From Planococcus koreensis (lineage in GTDB: Bacteria; Bacillota; Bacilli; Bacillales_A; Planococcaceae), in contig NZ_RQII01000013.1 of the NCBI RefSeq assembly GCF_004761975.1, positions 1 through 64,000 on the forward strand: a stretch of DNA of 64,000 bases. The letters run 5' to 3'. The first letter of the stretch is position 1. Each line of letters opens with the position of its first letter. The notes beneath the pieces are model-generated. The model made no database searches and had not been told where the DNA came from. It worked only from the letters and a program-made list of their open reading frames with translations. Made by a program: the position numbers and the translations under genes. Shown here piece by piece: positions 42,655-55,797 of the stretch.

Positions 42655-43977
42655 ATGAATGCAGTAGTGATTGCCGTAATTATCATGCTTGTCTTGAGCC
42701 TTCTCCGTGTCAACGTCGTGTTCGCTTTGTTGATCGGTGCACTGGCGGGGGGGCTAGCTGGAAACTTGTCATTTGCAGAAACCATCACCGCCTATACCGA
42801 CGGACTTGGGGCAGGGGCCACCATCGCGCTCAGCTACGCCATGCTTGGCGGGTTCGCCGTAGCGATCTCGCGCACAGGAATTCCTGAATTGCTGGTTTCT
42901 GGCGTCTTGAAGCTCGTCAATAAAGAGGGGGAAGCAACTAGGGAAAACCTGGCGAAAGCATTAATCATCTTTGCGCTGCTGGTGATGGCTATCTTTTCAC
43001 AGAACCTCATCCCGATTCACATCGCTTTCATCCCGTTATTGGTCCCGCCGATTCTACACATCCTAAACGAACTGCGCATCGACCGCCGTTTGATTGCTAG
43101 CGTGCTGACTTTCGGTTTGACTGCGCCCTATATTTTGCTGCCGTATGGCTTCGGGCTGATTTTCCATGAAATTGTTGCCACGCAGATGGAACTTGCAGGA
43201 TTGCCGATTGATATGGCGGATATTCCGAAAGCGATGGCCATTCCAGTTGCCGGCATGGCGCTCGGCTTGATCATCGCCGTCTTCATTGCGTACCGCAAGC
43301 CGCGTGATTATCAGACCGAGCTTACTACTATAGAAGAAACCCGTACGAAAAAAGCATCGAAGAAAGATATTATTGTTACCATTCTGGCTTTGATTGCTGC
43401 GCTTTACGGGCAGATCCAGACAGAATCGATGATCATTGGCGCGCTGGCCGGAATCCTCGTATTGTATATCTTCGGTGCGATGAAATGGCGCGACGCGGAT
43501 GATGTGCTGACAGCCGGCATGCGCATGATGGCCTTTATCGGCTTCGTCATGATCTCGGCGAATGGTTTTGCTTCCGTCATCCAAGCGACCGGTGCCATTG
43601 AGCCGCTGGTGGCAAGCTCCTCCGATTTATTTAATGGCAATAAAGGAGCGGCTGCGCTAGCGATGCTCATCATCGGCCTCGTCGTCACGATGGGCATCGG
43701 CTCATCGTTTGCGACCATTCCGATCATCGCTGCCATCTTCGTGCCGCTCAGCATGGAGTTCGGCTTCTCGACGCTGGCGATCATCGCCCTGATCGGAACA
43801 GCGGGCGCACTCGGCGACGCCGGGTCTCCGGCCTCCGATTCTACGCTCGGCCCGACAGCCGGACTGAACGTCGACGGGCAGCACAACCACATCTGGGATA
43901 CGTGTGTGCCAACGTTCATCCATTACAATATTCCGCTCGTCGTGTTCGGCTGGATTGCGATTATGCTGCTCGCTTAA
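42655..43977 (+). CDS. NhaC-superfamily transporter (YuiF-like)
   Basis: A 440-residue integral membrane protein with about 11 to 12 hydrophobic segments. Conserved blocks include AILSYAMLGGFAVAISRTG-like sequence near residue 60, FSQNLIPIHIAFIPLLVPP near residue 120, and GTAGALGDAGSPASDSTLGPTAGLN near residue 380. This pattern fits the Na+/H+ antiporter family that includes B. subtilis YuiF, annotated variously as sodium/proton antiporter or amino acid transporter. The substrate cannot be read from sequence. Its position after the ilv-leu operon hints at amino acid transport, but it has its own promoter and a terminator lies between. Confidence 0.85.
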   Translation: MNAVVIAVIIMLVLSLLRVNVVFALLIGALAGGLAGNLSFAETITAYTDGLGAGATIALSYAMLGGFAVAISRTGIPELLVSGVLKLVNKEGEATRENLAKALIIFALLVMAIFSQNLIPIHIAFIPLLVPPILHILNELRIDRRLIASVLTFGLTAPYILLPYGFGLIFHEIVATQMELAGLPIDMADIPKAMAIPVAGMALGLIIAVFIAYRKPRDYQTELTTIEETRTKKASKKDIIVTILALIAALYGQIQTESMIIGALAGILVLYIFGAMKWRDADDVLTAGMRMMAFIGFVMISANGFASVIQATGAIEPLVASSSDLFNGNKGAAALAMLIIGLVVTMGIGSSFATIPIIAAIFVPLSMEFGFSTLAIIALIGTAGALGDAGSPASDSTLGPTAGLNVDGQHNHIWDTCVPTFIHYNIPLVVFGWIAIMLLA

Positions 43978-44007
43978 AGGTGAATGTTCGGACTATTATC
44001 GTATCGG

Positions 44008-44035
44008 TTGTATAAAGGAAAAATCCTGTTATAAT
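44008..44035 (+). promoter_or_regulatory. Upstream promoter of the S10 operon
   Basis: TTGTAT at 44008-44013 and extended -10 TGT-TATAAT ending at 44035, spacing 16 bp. Transcripts would run into the terminator-like hairpin at 44052. Confidence 0.65.
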
Positions 44036-44051
44036 AAAAAAAGCGAATCAG

Positions 44052-44090
44052 AAAGAATTTCGTGGAAAGCCTTGCGGAATTCTTTTTTCT
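44052..44090 (+). terminator. Terminator-like hairpin between the two S10 promoters
   Basis: AAAGAATTTCG (44052) pairs with CGGAATTCTTT (44075) over 11 bp with one G-U pair and a 12-nt loop, followed by TTTTTTCTTTT. It could end transporter transcripts or attenuate the upstream S10 promoter. Its 3' part overlaps the -35 region of the second promoter. Confidence 0.75.
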
Positions 44091-44100
44091 TTTGTATAAT
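44072..44100 (+). promoter_or_regulatory. Proximal promoter of the S10 operon
   Basis: TTGCGG at 44072-44077 and TATAAT at 44095-44100, spacing 17 bp. Confidence 0.75.
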
Positions 44101-44106
44101 GGTGAA

Positions 44107-44539
<433 letters not shown>

Positions 44540-44588
44540 TCGGTGAACGAAATAGAAAAAACACAAAAATTGCAGGAGGTGTGACAAC

Positions 44589-45218
44589 ATGACCAAAGGA
44601 ATCTTAGGTAGAAAAATCGGTATGACGCAAGTTTTTGCTGAGAACGGTGATTTAATCCCTGTAACTGTAGTTGAGGCTGCTCCAAACGTAGTGCTTCAAA
44701 AGAAAACAGTTGAGGTTGACGGCTACGAAGCAATCCAATTAGGTTTTGAAGACAAGCGCGAGAAGCTTGCCAACAAACCTTCTAAAGGACACGTAGCAAA
44801 AGCGAACACTGCTCCTAAGCGCTTCATTCGCGAACTTCGCAATGTAAACTTAGCTGATTACGAGATTGGTCAGGAAGTCAAAGTAGATGTATTCGCAGAA
44901 GGCGACATCGTAGATGTCACTGGAACAACAAAAGGTAAAGGTTTCCAAGGTGTTATTAAACGCCACGGACAATCCCGCGGACCAATGTCCCACGGATCGC
45001 GTTACCACCGCCGTCCAGGTTCAATGGGCCCGGTTGCCCCTAACCGCGTTTTCAAACAGAAGAAATTACCTGGTCAAATGGGTGGAACGACAATTACGAT
45101 CCAAAACCTTGAAATCGTCAAGGTTGATGTGGAACGCAACTTGCTTCTAATCAAAGGTAATGTTCCTGGTTCACGCAAAGCGATGCTTCGCGTAAAAACA
45201 GCTATCAAAGCTAACTAA
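44589..45218 (+). CDS. rplC: 50S ribosomal protein L3
   Basis: A 209-residue early-assembly protein reaching the peptidyl transferase centre. The start [21 protein letters not shown] and the central loop [30 protein letters not shown] with the conserved Gln are normal. AGGAGGTG precedes ATG 44589. Confidence 0.97.
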   Translation: MTKGILGRKIGMTQVFAENGDLIPVTVVEAAPNVVLQKKTVEVDGYEAIQLGFEDKREKLANKPSKGHVAKANTAPKRFIRELRNVNLADYEIGQEVKVDVFAEGDIVDVTGTTKGKGFQGVIKRHGQSRGPMSHGSRYHRRPGSMGPVAPNRVFKQKKLPGQMGGTTITIQNLEIVKVDVERNLLLIKGNVPGSRKAMLRVKTAIKAN

Positions 45219-45247
45219 TCATTTTTTTGAGGAAGGAGGAAACACGA

Positions 45248-45871
45248 ATGCCTAAAGTAGCTTTATTAAATCAAACAGGTTCACAAGTTGGCGACATCGA
45301 ATTGAACGACTATGTATTCGGTATCGAACCAAATGAATCAGTGTTATTTGACGCAGTAGTGATGCAACGCGCTTCACTTCGCCAAGGTAACCATAAAGTA
45401 AAAAACCGTTCTGAAGTAGCAGGCGGCGGTAGAAAACCATGGCGCCAAAAAGGAACAGGACGTGCTCGTCAAGGGTCGATCCGTTCACCACAATGGCGCG
45501 GCGGCGGTGTTGTCTTCGGACCGACACCACGTAGCTACAGCTATAAATTGCCTAAGAAAGTACGTCGTTTAGCTCTTCGCTCTGCTCTTTCATCGACAGT
45601 AGTTGGAGAAAAATTGATGGTACTTGAAGGTTTGTCGTTTGACGCACCAAAAACAAAGTCATTTACACAATTGATGGGCGACCTTTCAATCGGTAAAAAA
45701 GCTTTGTTCGTAACTGCTGACCTTGATGAGAACGTAGCATTGTCTGCGCGCAACATCAAAGGCATGACAGTGGTGTCGGCAACTGGCATCAACGTATTAG
45801 ACCTGCTTGGACATGACAAAGTCGTTATGACAAAAGCAGCGATCGAGAAAATTGAGGAGGTGCTTAGTTAA
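45248..45871 (+). CDS. rplD: 50S ribosomal protein L4
   Basis: A 207-residue tunnel-wall protein. The extended loop [28 protein letters not shown] (about residues 60-87), where macrolide-resistance changes occur in other species, is wild type. The ATG at 45248 follows GAAGGAGG; an in-frame start at 45227 lies before the site. The last base of its stop codon is the first base of rplW. Confidence 0.97.
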   Translation: MPKVALLNQTGSQVGDIELNDYVFGIEPNESVLFDAVVMQRASLRQGNHKVKNRSEVAGGGRKPWRQKGTGRARQGSIRSPQWRGGGVVFGPTPRSYSYKLPKKVRRLALRSALSSTVVGEKLMVLEGLSFDAPKTKSFTQLMGDLSIGKKALFVTADLDENVALSARNIKGMTVVSATGINVLDLLGHDKVVMTKAAIEKIEEVLS

Positions 45872-46155
45872 TGGAAGCACGTGATATTTTAAAGCGTCCG
45901 GTCATTACTGAGCGTTCTTCTGAAGTAATGGCAGATAAGAAGTACACTTTTGAAGTGGACACTCGCGCAAACAAAACACAAGTTAAACATGCAGTTCAGG
46001 AAATCTTCGGAGTTCAAGTTGAGAAAGTCAACATCATGAACTACAAAGGGAAATTCAAACGCATGGGCAAACACGCAGGATACACTAACAAACGCCGCAA
46101 AGCGATCGTTAAATTGACTGCTGACAGCAAAGACATCGAATTGTTCGATATTTAA
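45871..46155 (+). CDS. rplW: 50S ribosomal protein L23
   Basis: A 94-residue protein at the tunnel exit that docks trigger factor and [30 protein letters not shown] opens it, and [28 protein letters not shown] is the typical C-terminal half. It starts at the TAATG junction with rplD with GAGGAGG upstream, so the two are coupled. Confidence 0.97.
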   Translation: MEARDILKRPVITERSSEVMADKKYTFEVDTRANKTQVKHAVQEIFGVQVEKVNIMNYKGKFKRMGKHAGYTNKRRKAIVKLTADSKDIELFDI

Positions 46156-46201
46156 TTTCTTATAAGTTCTTAAAGAACTACTAACGAAGGAGGGAAATAA
46201 C

Positions 46202-47032
46202 GTGGGGATTAGAAAATACAAACCTACCACTAACGGTCGTCGTAATATGACGAGTTCGGATTTCGCTGAAATCACAACGAACAAGCCTGAAAAATCGCTT
46301 CTACAACCAACTAAGCGTAAAGGCGGCCGTAATAACCAAGGTAAAATTACTGTACGCCATCACGGTGGTGGACATAAACGCCAATACCGTGTTATCGATT
46401 TCAAACGTAACAAAGATGGCATTCCAGGACGCGTTGCTACAATCGAGTACGATCCTAACCGTTCTGCGAACATCGCATTGATCAACTATGCTGATGGAGA
46501 AAAACGTTACATCTTGGCTCCTAAAGGACTCACAGTTGGAACGCAGATCATGTCAGGCGTTGAAGCTGATATCAAAGCAGGTAACGCACTTCCGTTATCG
46601 AACATCCCAATGGGTTCTACAATCCATAACATTGAATTGAAGCCAGGCGGCGGCGGACAACTTGTACGCTCTGCAGGAACTTCAGCTCAGGTATTGGGTA
46701 AAGAAGGAAAATACGTAACAGTTCGTTTGCAATCAGGCGAAGTTCGCATGATCCTTGCTACTTGCCGTGCTACTATTGGCGCTGTAGGCAACGAGCAGCA
46801 CGAATTGATCAACATTGGTAAAGCAGGACGTAACCGCTGGAAGGGCAATCGCCCAACAGTCCGCGGATCTGTAATGAACCCTAACGATCACCCACACGGT
46901 GGTGGTGAAGGACGTTCGCCAATCGGACGTAAATCACCAATGTCTCCATGGGGCAAACCAACTCTTGGATACAAAACGCGCAAGAAAACGAACAAGTCAG
47001 ACAAGTTCATCGTGCGTCGTCGTAAAAAATAA
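46202..47032 (+). CDS. rplB: 50S ribosomal protein L2
   Basis: A 276-residue rRNA-binding protein essential for subunit joining and peptide bond formation. [16 protein letters not shown] opens it, and the C-terminal [37 protein letters not shown] (residues about 223-260) includes the conserved histidine. The GTG start at 46202 follows AAGGAGGG. Confidence 0.98.
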   Translation: MGIRKYKPTTNGRRNMTSSDFAEITTNKPEKSLLQPTKRKGGRNNQGKITVRHHGGGHKRQYRVIDFKRNKDGIPGRVATIEYDPNRSANIALINYADGEKRYILAPKGLTVGTQIMSGVEADIKAGNALPLSNIPMGSTIHNIELKPGGGGQLVRSAGTSAQVLGKEGKYVTVRLQSGEVRMILATCRATIGAVGNEQHELINIGKAGRNRWKGNRPTVRGSVMNPNDHPHGGGEGRSPIGRKSPMSPWGKPTLGYKTRKKTNKSDKFIVRRRKK

Positions 47033-47092
47033 TTTGATTCCGCTGCGGTTCAATGAAAGAACCGTGGTGCGATCACGAAGGGAGGACCTCAA

Positions 47093-47371
47093 ATGGGCCG
47101 CAGCTTGAAGAAAGGACCTTTTGCTGATGATCATCTTTTGAAAAAAGTTGACGCACAAAAGGATTCTGAGAAAAAACAAGTGATTAAAACTTGGTCTCGC
47201 CGTTCTACAATTTTCCCGACATTCATCGGACTAACAATTGCAGTATACGACGGACGTAAACACATCCCTGTATACGTGACTGAAGACATGGTTGGCCATA
47301 AACTAGGAGAATTTGCTCCAACACGCAAATACGCTAGTCATGGTGCAGACGACAAGAAAACAAGACGTTAA
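47093..47371 (+). CDS. rpsS: 30S ribosomal protein S19
   Basis: A 92-residue small-subunit head protein. [18 protein letters not shown] opens it and [35 protein letters not shown] is typical. AGGGAGGACCTC precedes ATG 47093. Confidence 0.97.
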   Translation: MGRSLKKGPFADDHLLKKVDAQKDSEKKQVIKTWSRRSTIFPTFIGLTIAVYDGRKHIPVYVTEDMVGHKLGEFAPTRKYASHGADDKKTRR

Positions 47372-47390
47372 TTGAGAGGAGGATTTCCCC

Positions 47391-47732
47391 ATGCAAGCAA
47401 AAGCTGTTGCTAGAACAGTACGTATTGCTCCTCGTAAAGTCCGTTTAGTAGTAGATTTAATCCGAGGCAAGCAAATCGGCGAAGCCGTTGCAATTTTGAA
47501 CCACACTCCGAAAGCATCATCTATTGTTGTTGAGAAGTTGTTGAAATCTGCAGCTGCTAACGCAGAACATAACTACGAAATGGATCTGAACAACTTGTAC
47601 ATCAGTGAAGTATTCGTTGATGAAGGTCCGACATTGAAACGTTTCCGTCCACGTGCAATGGGACGCGCAAGCGCGATTAACAAACGTACAAGCCACATCA
47701 CACTAGTGGTATCTGACAAGAAGGAGGGATAA
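47391..47732 (+). CDS. rplV: 50S ribosomal protein L22
   Basis: A 113-residue protein lining the exit tunnel. The loop [35 protein letters not shown] carries the tunnel hairpin. GAGAGGAGG precedes ATG 47391. It is 3 bp from rpsC. Confidence 0.97.
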   Translation: MQAKAVARTVRIAPRKVRLVVDLIRGKQIGEAVAILNHTPKASSIVVEKLLKSAAANAEHNYEMDLNNLYISEVFVDEGPTLKRFRPRAMGRASAINKRTSHITLVVSDKKEG

Positions 47733-47735
47733 TTC

Positions 47736-48392
47736 GTGGGACAAAAAATACATCCAATAGGGATGCGTATCGGAATCATTCGTGACTGGGAGTCCAAATG
47801 GTACGCTGAAAAAGACTATGCGACACTTCTTCACGAAGATATTAAAATCCGTGAATACGTCGAAGCACGTTTGAAAGAAGCTTCAGTTTCTAAGATTGAA
47901 ATTGAGCGCGCTGCAAATCGTGTAAACGTAACAATTCACACTGCGAAACCAGGTATGGTAATTGGTAAAGGTGGTTCTGAAGTAGAAGTGCTTCGCAACC
48001 AACTGAACACAATGACTGGCAAGCGTGTACACATCAACATCATTGAAATCAAGAGAGCTGACCTTGATGCGAGATTAGTAGCTGAAAGCGTAGCACGCCA
48101 ATTGGAAAACCGTGTATCTTTCCGCCGTGCTCAAAAGCAAGCTATCCAGCGCACTATGCGTTCTGGCGCTAAAGGGATCAAAACTCAAGTATCTGGACGT
48201 TTAGGCGGCGCTGACATTGCGCGTTCTGAACACTACAGTGAAGGTACTGTTCCGCTCCATACGCTACGCGCGGATATCGATTATGCGCATGCAGAAGCCG
48301 ATACAACTTACGGCAAACTTGGCGTAAAAGTATGGATCTACCGCGGTGAAGTCCTTCCAACTAAGAAGAAATCTGAGGAAGGAGGCAAATAA
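47736..48392 (+). CDS. rpsC: 30S ribosomal protein S3
   Basis: A 218-residue protein at the mRNA entry site. It contains the KH domain ([18 protein letters not shown] near residue 70) and C-terminal domain with [22 protein letters not shown] start at 47736 with AAGGAGGG inside the end of rplV. Confidence 0.97.
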   Translation: MGQKIHPIGMRIGIIRDWESKWYAEKDYATLLHEDIKIREYVEARLKEASVSKIEIERAANRVNVTIHTAKPGMVIGKGGSEVEVLRNQLNTMTGKRVHINIIEIKRADLDARLVAESVARQLENRVSFRRAQKQAIQRTMRSGAKGIKTQVSGRLGGADIARSEHYSEGTVPLHTLRADIDYAHAEADTTYGKLGVKVWIYRGEVLPTKKKSEEGGK

Positions 48393-48393
48393 T

Positions 48394-49018
<625 letters not shown>

Positions 49019-49042
49019 TAAATCGAGAGGAGGTTTGCAAGT

Positions 49043-49306
49043 ATGACTGAGCGTAACCAACGCAAAGTATACACAGGCCGTGTTGTGTCTGACAAAATGG
49101 ACAAGACCGTTACAGTAATGGTTGAAACTCAAAAGAAGCACTCATTTTATGGCAAACGTGTAAAATACTCTAAGAAATATAAAGCTCATGATGAGCTAAA
49201 CGAAGCGAAAATGGGCGACATCGTTCGCATCATGGAAACTCGTCCGCTGTCAGCTACAAAACGTTTCCGTTTGATGGAAGTTGTAGAAAAAGCGGTTATT
49301 ATCTAA
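49043..49306 (+). CDS. rpsQ: 30S ribosomal protein S17
   Basis: An 87-residue primary 16S rRNA-binding protein with an OB fold. [22 protein letters not shown] and the C-terminal [23 protein letters not shown] are typical. GAGAGGAGG precedes ATG 49043. Confidence 0.97.
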   Translation: MTERNQRKVYTGRVVSDKMDKTVTVMVETQKKHSFYGKRVKYSKKYKAHDELNEAKMGDIVRIMETRPLSATKRFRLMEVVEKAVII

Positions 49307-49353
49307 TTTAAATAATTTCGGAACCTAAGAAATTCCGAAGGGAGGTAACCTAA

Positions 49354-49722
<369 letters not shown>

Positions 49723-49757
49723 TAAATCAATGTGCCATACCAAGGAGGTGCGACAGA

Positions 49758-50000
49758 ATGCATGTTAAAAAAGGTGATACAGTTAAGGTAATCTCAGGTA
49801 AAGACAAAGGCAAAACAGGTGTTGTTTTGACAGCTCTTCCTAAGAAAGACCGTGTGCTAGTTGAAGGTGTAAACATCATCAAAAAGCATACAAAACCGAA
49901 CCAGGCAAGCCCACAAGGTGGGATTGTCAGCCAAGAAGCAGCGATTCACGTTTCTAACGTAATGTTAATCGACCCTAAATCCGGCGAGCGACTCGTGTAG
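49758..50000 (+). CDS. rplX: 50S ribosomal protein L24, truncated by an apparent frameshift
   Basis: The open frame gives 80 residues ([20 protein letters not shown], a KOW motif, onward) and ends at a TAG at 49998-50000. Codons 1-77 match L24 normally up to DPKSGE. The next expected residues P-T-R-V-G-Y-K are found one base out of frame from 49991, continuing to a stop at 50066-50068, which would give the usual 103 residues. The loss of one base after GAGC near 49989 explains it. AAGGAGGTG precedes ATG 49758. Either the product is a truncated L24 or the base is missing through sequence error. Confidence 0.9.
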   Translation: MHVKKGDTVKVISGKDKGKTGVVLTALPKKDRVLVEGVNIIKKHTKPNQASPQGGIVSQEAAIHVSNVMLIDPKSGERLV

Positions 50001-50068
50001 GATACAAGGTAGAAGATGGTAAAAAAGTTCGTGTTGCAAAAAAATCCGGTGAAAAATTAGATAAATAA
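50001..50068 (+). pseudogene. Out-of-frame C-terminal part of rplX
   Basis: In the frame shifted by one base, codons read [13 protein letters not shown] from 49991 and end K-S-G-E-K-L-D-K before TAA at 50066. This is the ordinary L24 C terminus and has no start of its own. Confidence 0.9.
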
Positions 50069-50096
50069 AAATTCCTGAATGAAGGGAGGTACACAC

Positions 50097-51268
<1,172 letters not shown>

Positions 51269-51298
51269 TTAGCAACAAACGAATGGAGGTGCAAAGAA

Positions 51299-51838
51299 AT
51301 GTCACGTGTAGGTAAAAAACCAATCGAGGTTCCTGCTGACGTTACTGTCACTATTGGCGACAATAACGAAGTAACTGTTAAAGGACCTAAAGGCGAGTTG
51401 ACTCGCAAATTCAACAAAGATATCGCAATCGTTCTTGAAGACAACGTGGTAACATTATCACGCCCGTCTGAATCGAAAGATCACCGCACAATTCACGGAA
51501 CTACTCGTGCTTTGCTTGCTAACATGGTTCTTGGAACTTCACAAGGATTCGAGCGTACGCTTGAATTGGTAGGGGTTGGATACCGTGCTCAGCTGCAAGG
51601 TCAAAAATTGGTTCTTAACGTAGGTTACTCTCACCCGGTTGAATTCACTCCGGAAGAAGGCCTTACAGTTGAAGTTCCAGCTAACACAAAAGTTATCGTT
51701 AAAGGCATCGACAAAGAACGCGTTGGAGCTCTTGCTTCTAACATCCGCCAAGTTCGTCCGCCAGAGCCGTATAAAGGCAAAGGTATCCGTTACGAAGGTG
51801 AGAAAGTTCGCCGCAAAGAAGGTAAAACAGGTAAATAA
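51299..51838 (+). CDS. rplF: 50S ribosomal protein L6
   Basis: A 179-residue protein near the sarcin-ricin loop. [31 protein letters not shown] opens it, and the C-terminal [27 protein letters not shown] is intact. TGGAGGTGC precedes ATG 51299. Confidence 0.97.
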   Translation: MSRVGKKPIEVPADVTVTIGDNNEVTVKGPKGELTRKFNKDIAIVLEDNVVTLSRPSESKDHRTIHGTTRALLANMVLGTSQGFERTLELVGVGYRAQLQGQKLVLNVGYSHPVEFTPEEGLTVEVPANTKVIVKGIDKERVGALASNIRQVRPPEPYKGKGIRYEGEKVRRKEGKTGK

Positions 51839-51871
51839 TGCTGCTTAGGCAGGATGAAAGGAGTGACCTCA

Positions 51872-52234
51872 GTGATTACGAAACTCGATAAAAACGCATC
51901 TCGTAAAAAGCGTCATGCTCGTGTACGTTCAAAAATCACGGGTACAGCAACACGCCCGCGTTTAAACGTATTCCGTTCGAATAAATACATCTACGCTCAA
52001 TTGATCGACGATACTAACGGCGTAACACTTGTAAGTGCATCATCTATGGATAAAGATTTCACAGGCGATTCAACTGGCAACGTGGAAGCAGCAGCTAAAG
52101 TCGGCGAAACAATCGCAAAACGTGCTACTGAAAACGGTTTGACATCGATTGTTTTTGACCGCGGTGGTTATTTATATCATGGACGTGTAAAAGCATTGGC
52201 AGAAGCTGCACGTGAAAATGGTTTACAATTTTAA
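51872..52234 (+). CDS. rplR: 50S ribosomal protein L18
   Basis: A 120-residue 5S rRNA-binding protein. [35 protein letters not shown] is typical and the end [27 protein letters not shown] matches the family. The GTG at 51872 gives the family start ([11 protein letters not shown]) with GAAAGGAGTGA upstream; an in-frame ATG at 51854 lies before that site. Confidence 0.96.
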   Translation: MITKLDKNASRKKRHARVRSKITGTATRPRLNVFRSNKYIYAQLIDDTNGVTLVSASSMDKDFTGDSTGNVEAAAKVGETIAKRATENGLTSIVFDRGGYLYHGRVKALAEAARENGLQF

Positions 52235-52254
52235 AAGAAGGAGGGACACATTTC

Positions 52255-52755
52255 ATGCGTCGTATTGATCCAAACAAACTTGAACTTGAAGAACGCGTAG
52301 TTACGATTAACCGCGTAGCGAAAGTTGTAAAAGGTGGACGTCGTTTCCGTTTCTCCGCATTAGTTGTTGTAGGCGACAAAAATGGTAATGTCGGTTTTGG
52401 TACTGGTAAAGCACAAGAAGTTCCAGATGCTATCCGTAAAGCTATTGAAGATGCGAAGAAAAACCTTATTGAAGTACCAATGGTTAAAGGTACAACTCCA
52501 CACTTAGTAATCGGTCGCTTTGGTGCTGGCCAAATTCTTATCAAACCGGCTTCTCCGGGTACTGGTGTTATTGCTGGTGGACCTGTCCGTGCGGTACTTG
52601 AACTTGCTGGAGTACAAGACATCTTGTCGAAATCTCTAGGTTCAAACACACCAATCAACATGGTTCGTGCAACTATCAACGGTTTGACTCAACTGAAAAG
52701 TGCTGACCAAGTTGCAAAACTTCGCGGCAAAACTACAGAAGAGCTATTAGGATAA
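52255..52755 (+). CDS. rpsE: 30S ribosomal protein S5
   Basis: A 166-residue protein at the mRNA entry. [42 protein letters not shown] (residues about 11-52) includes the spectinomycin loop in wild-type form. GAAGGAGGG precedes ATG 52255. Confidence 0.97.
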   Translation: MRRIDPNKLELEERVVTINRVAKVVKGGRRFRFSALVVVGDKNGNVGFGTGKAQEVPDAIRKAIEDAKKNLIEVPMVKGTTPHLVIGRFGAGQILIKPASPGTGVIAGGPVRAVLELAGVQDILSKSLGSNTPINMVRATINGLTQLKSADQVAKLRGKTTEELLG

Positions 52756-52769
52756 GGAGGGAAAATTAC

Positions 52770-52952
52770 ATGGCAACTAAACTAGAAATTACCCTCACAA
52801 AATCTGTGATCGGCGCTAAGCCATCACAACGTAAAACTGTCCAGTCATTAGGCTTGCGCAAAATGCACCAGACAGTAGCGCACCAAGACAATGCAGCCGT
52901 TCGCGGAATGCTTGATAAAGTCGCTCATTTAGTAACTATCAAAGAAGTTTAA
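52770..52952 (+). CDS. rpmD: 50S ribosomal protein L30
   Basis: A 60-residue protein with [51 protein letters not shown], the complete L30 fold. AAGGAGGG precedes ATG 52770. It lies between rpsE and rplO as in other Bacillales. Confidence 0.97.
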   Translation: MATKLEITLTKSVIGAKPSQRKTVQSLGLRKMHQTVAHQDNAAVRGMLDKVAHLVTIKEV

Positions 52953-52985
52953 TCCCTGATTTCTATAGAAGGAGGTGCCAACCAC

Positions 52986-53426
52986 ATGAAACTTCATGAA
53001 TTAAAACCAGCAGAAGGTTCACGCAGTTCAAGAAAGCGTATCGGACGCGGTATCGGTTCAGGTACTGGTAAAACAGCAGGTAAAGGCCATAAAGGTCAAA
53101 ACGCACGTTCTGGCGGCGGAGTTCGTCCAGGATTCGAGGGTGGTCAAAACCCATTGTTCCGTCGTTTGCCTAAACGTGGATTTACGAACATTAACCGTAA
53201 AGACTATGCTATTGTCAACCTTGATGTATTGAACCGTTTCGACGAGGGCACAGAAATTACACCTGCATTGCTTATCGAATCAGGTTATGTCAGCAACGAA
53301 CGTTCTGGAATCAAGATTCTTGGCAATGGTAGCTTAGAGAAGAAAATGACTGTTAAAGCTCACAAATTCTCTGGAACAGCAAAAGAAGCGATTGAAGCTG
53401 CCGGCGGACAAACCGAGGTGCTTTAA
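52986..53426 (+). CDS. rplO: 50S ribosomal protein L15
   Basis: A 146-residue late-assembly protein. [53 protein letters not shown] (first 55 residues) is the glycine/lysine-rich rRNA-threading tail. GAAGGAGGTGCC precedes ATG 52986. The last base of its stop codon is the A of the secY ATG. Confidence 0.97.
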   Translation: MKLHELKPAEGSRSSRKRIGRGIGSGTGKTAGKGHKGQNARSGGGVRPGFEGGQNPLFRRLPKRGFTNINRKDYAIVNLDVLNRFDEGTEITPALLIESGYVSNERSGIKILGNGSLEKKMTVKAHKFSGTAKEAIEAAGGQTEVL

Positions 53427-54721
53427 TGTTTCAGACAATCTCAAATTTTATGCGCGTGACTGATATTCGAAATAAAATTATCTTTACTTTACTAATGCTC
53501 ATCATTTTCCGTATCGGGACTTTCATTCCGGTACCGAATGTTGACGCAAACGTATTGCAAGCTACTGATCAAGCTGGCTTGATCGGATTCTTAAATACTT
53601 TCGGTGGAGGCGCCCTAGCTAATTTCTCGATTTTAGCAATGGGGATCATGCCATACATCACAGCGTCAATCATCGTGCAATTATTGCAGATGGATGTTGT
53701 GCCGAAGTTTGCAGAGTGGGCGAAACAAGGTGAAGTCGGAAGACGGAAACTTGCTCAATTCACTCGCTATTTCACAATTGTTCTTGCCTTTATCCAAGCG
53801 ATTGGTATGTCTTACGGATTCAACCAGATTTATGGTGGATCTTTAATACAGGACGATTCGATTGCAACTTATGCTGTAATCGCAATTGTTTTAACTGGCG
53901 GTACTGCATTTCTACTGTGGCTTGGTGAGCAGATTACGGCAAAAGGTGTGGGGAACGGTATTTCGATTATCATCTTCGCTGGGATTGTCGCTGCAATACC
54001 TGGAGCTGTCAACCAATTGTACGCACAGCAAATCGAAGGAGCTGGTTCTCAGCTTGCGATCAACATCGCCCTTCTGGTCTTGCTTGCATTAGCAGTTGTT
54101 GCTGTTACTGTTTTGGTCATCTACGTTCAGCAAGCGCTGCGTAAAATTCCGATCCAGTATGCAAAACGCGTTGCTGGCCGCGGCCAGACAACAAGTGCAC
54201 AACAAACGCATTTACCTTTGAAAGTGAACGCGGCCGGAGTTATCCCGGTTATCTTCGCAGTAGCGTTTATCATTACGCCGCAAACCATCGCTTCTTTCTT
54301 TGGCGCCAACGCGGTTACGGATGCAATCCAGAATACATTTGACTACACTCGTCCTGTCGGCATGATCATTTATGTCGCTTTGATTGTAGCTTTCACTTAT
54401 TTCTATGCATTCATTCAGGTTAATCCTGAAAACGTGTCGGACAATCTGAAAAAGCAAGGTGCTTATATTCCGGGAATCCGTCCGGGTAAAAATACGCAAG
54501 ATTATTTAACAAGCGTGTTGTACCGTTTGACATTCGTCGGAGCGATTTTCCTGTCCGTTATCGCAGTAATGCCAATTTTCTTCACCAACCTGATGGGCTT
54601 GCCGCAATCGGCGCAAATCGGTGGTACAAGTCTATTGATCGTGGTAGGGGTAGCGCTGGAGACGATGAAACAATTGGAATCTCAGCTTGTTAAACGTCAT
54701 TATAAAGGCTTTATGAAATAA
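53426..54721 (+). CDS. secY: SecY, preprotein translocase channel subunit
   Basis: A 431-residue protein with ten predicted transmembrane helices. The plug region and early signature NTFGGGALANFSILAMGIMPYITASIIVQLL is near residue 55, and the cytoplasmic loop with arginine for SecA contact (ENVSDNLKKQGAYIPGIRPGKNT) is near residue 335. It shares one base with the rplO stop. Works with SecE (15476) in the same window. Confidence 0.97.
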   Translation: MFQTISNFMRVTDIRNKIIFTLLMLIIFRIGTFIPVPNVDANVLQATDQAGLIGFLNTFGGGALANFSILAMGIMPYITASIIVQLLQMDVVPKFAEWAKQGEVGRRKLAQFTRYFTIVLAFIQAIGMSYGFNQIYGGSLIQDDSIATYAVIAIVLTGGTAFLLWLGEQITAKGVGNGISIIIFAGIVAAIPGAVNQLYAQQIEGAGSQLAINIALLVLLALAVVAVTVLVIYVQQALRKIPIQYAKRVAGRGQTTSAQQTHLPLKVNAAGVIPVIFAVAFIITPQTIASFFGANAVTDAIQNTFDYTRPVGMIIYVALIVAFTYFYAFIQVNPENVSDNLKKQGAYIPGIRPGKNTQDYLTSVLYRLTFVGAIFLSVIAVMPIFFTNLMGLPQSAQIGGTSLLIVVGVALETMKQLESQLVKRHYKGFMK

Positions 54722-54769
54722 TCAGGGGTTTTAGGGGCGTGTGAAAACGTTCCTTCTCCACTTGTCTGA

Positions 54770-55435
<666 letters not shown>

Positions 55436-55492
55436 TCTTCGGCGCCGGGCGCAGTTAGTTGCCTCCATGTGGCTTTAAGGAGCGACGGAGAT

Positions 55493-55797
55493 ATGAATTT
55501 TCGAGAGCTGCAAAAGCAAACAAGGCTTGTTATAGGAAGTCTGATGCAGGGTTCACAAAGTGCAATTCGGCATGGGAAATAGTATAATGGGTTTCGTGGA
55601 AGCATCTGTGTAACGGGTTTGGAACTCATCCAAGGCAGTCCGGACGGTCGAGGAAACATGAGTCAGGCTGGATTAACCGGATTACCCCCTCTCCGCAATC
55701 TGCGGGCAGTGGAACTCGGAGACTGTCTTTCGAATGTCACTCATGCATTCCTGGTGAATGAATATCGTAGTATTATTCAATCAGCAAATACTGTTTG
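55493..55797 (+). pseudogene. map: Decayed methionine aminopeptidase gene
   Basis: The 404-bp gap between adk and infA holds a remnant of map, recognised by reading one frame through a stop. AAA TAG TAT AAT at 55577 gives K-stop-Y-N-G-F-R-G-S-I-C-V, which equals the YNGFRGSICV core of type I methionine aminopeptidase. It continues E-L-I-Q-G-S-P-D-G-R (compare EELVHGIPGSR). Further on, the same frame reads G-D-C-L-S-N-V-T-H-A (compare GERLSNISHA), so an internal segment is deleted. It ends at TGA near 55797, far short of the metal-binding C-terminal half. The N terminus from ATG 55493 (MNFREL) is only weakly similar to RELEIM. An active copy would have to be elsewhere. Confidence 0.82.

Noticed and set aside
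42633-42655. PreQ1-I riboswitch in the transporter leader because of AAACTAAAGGAG
   Set aside because: The conserved GGTTCTAGC stem-loop part of the aptamer is missing; only the A-rich tail resembles it.
49985-50005. Programmed ribosomal frameshift in rplX
   Set aside because: No slippery heptamer, internal Shine-Dalgarno or downstream structure is evident, and no known L24 uses frameshifting.
55493-55582. Real 29-codon peptide gene upstream of infA
   Set aside because: Its frame continues beyond the TAG into clear methionine aminopeptidase similarity, so it is better read as the 5' part of the map pseudogene.
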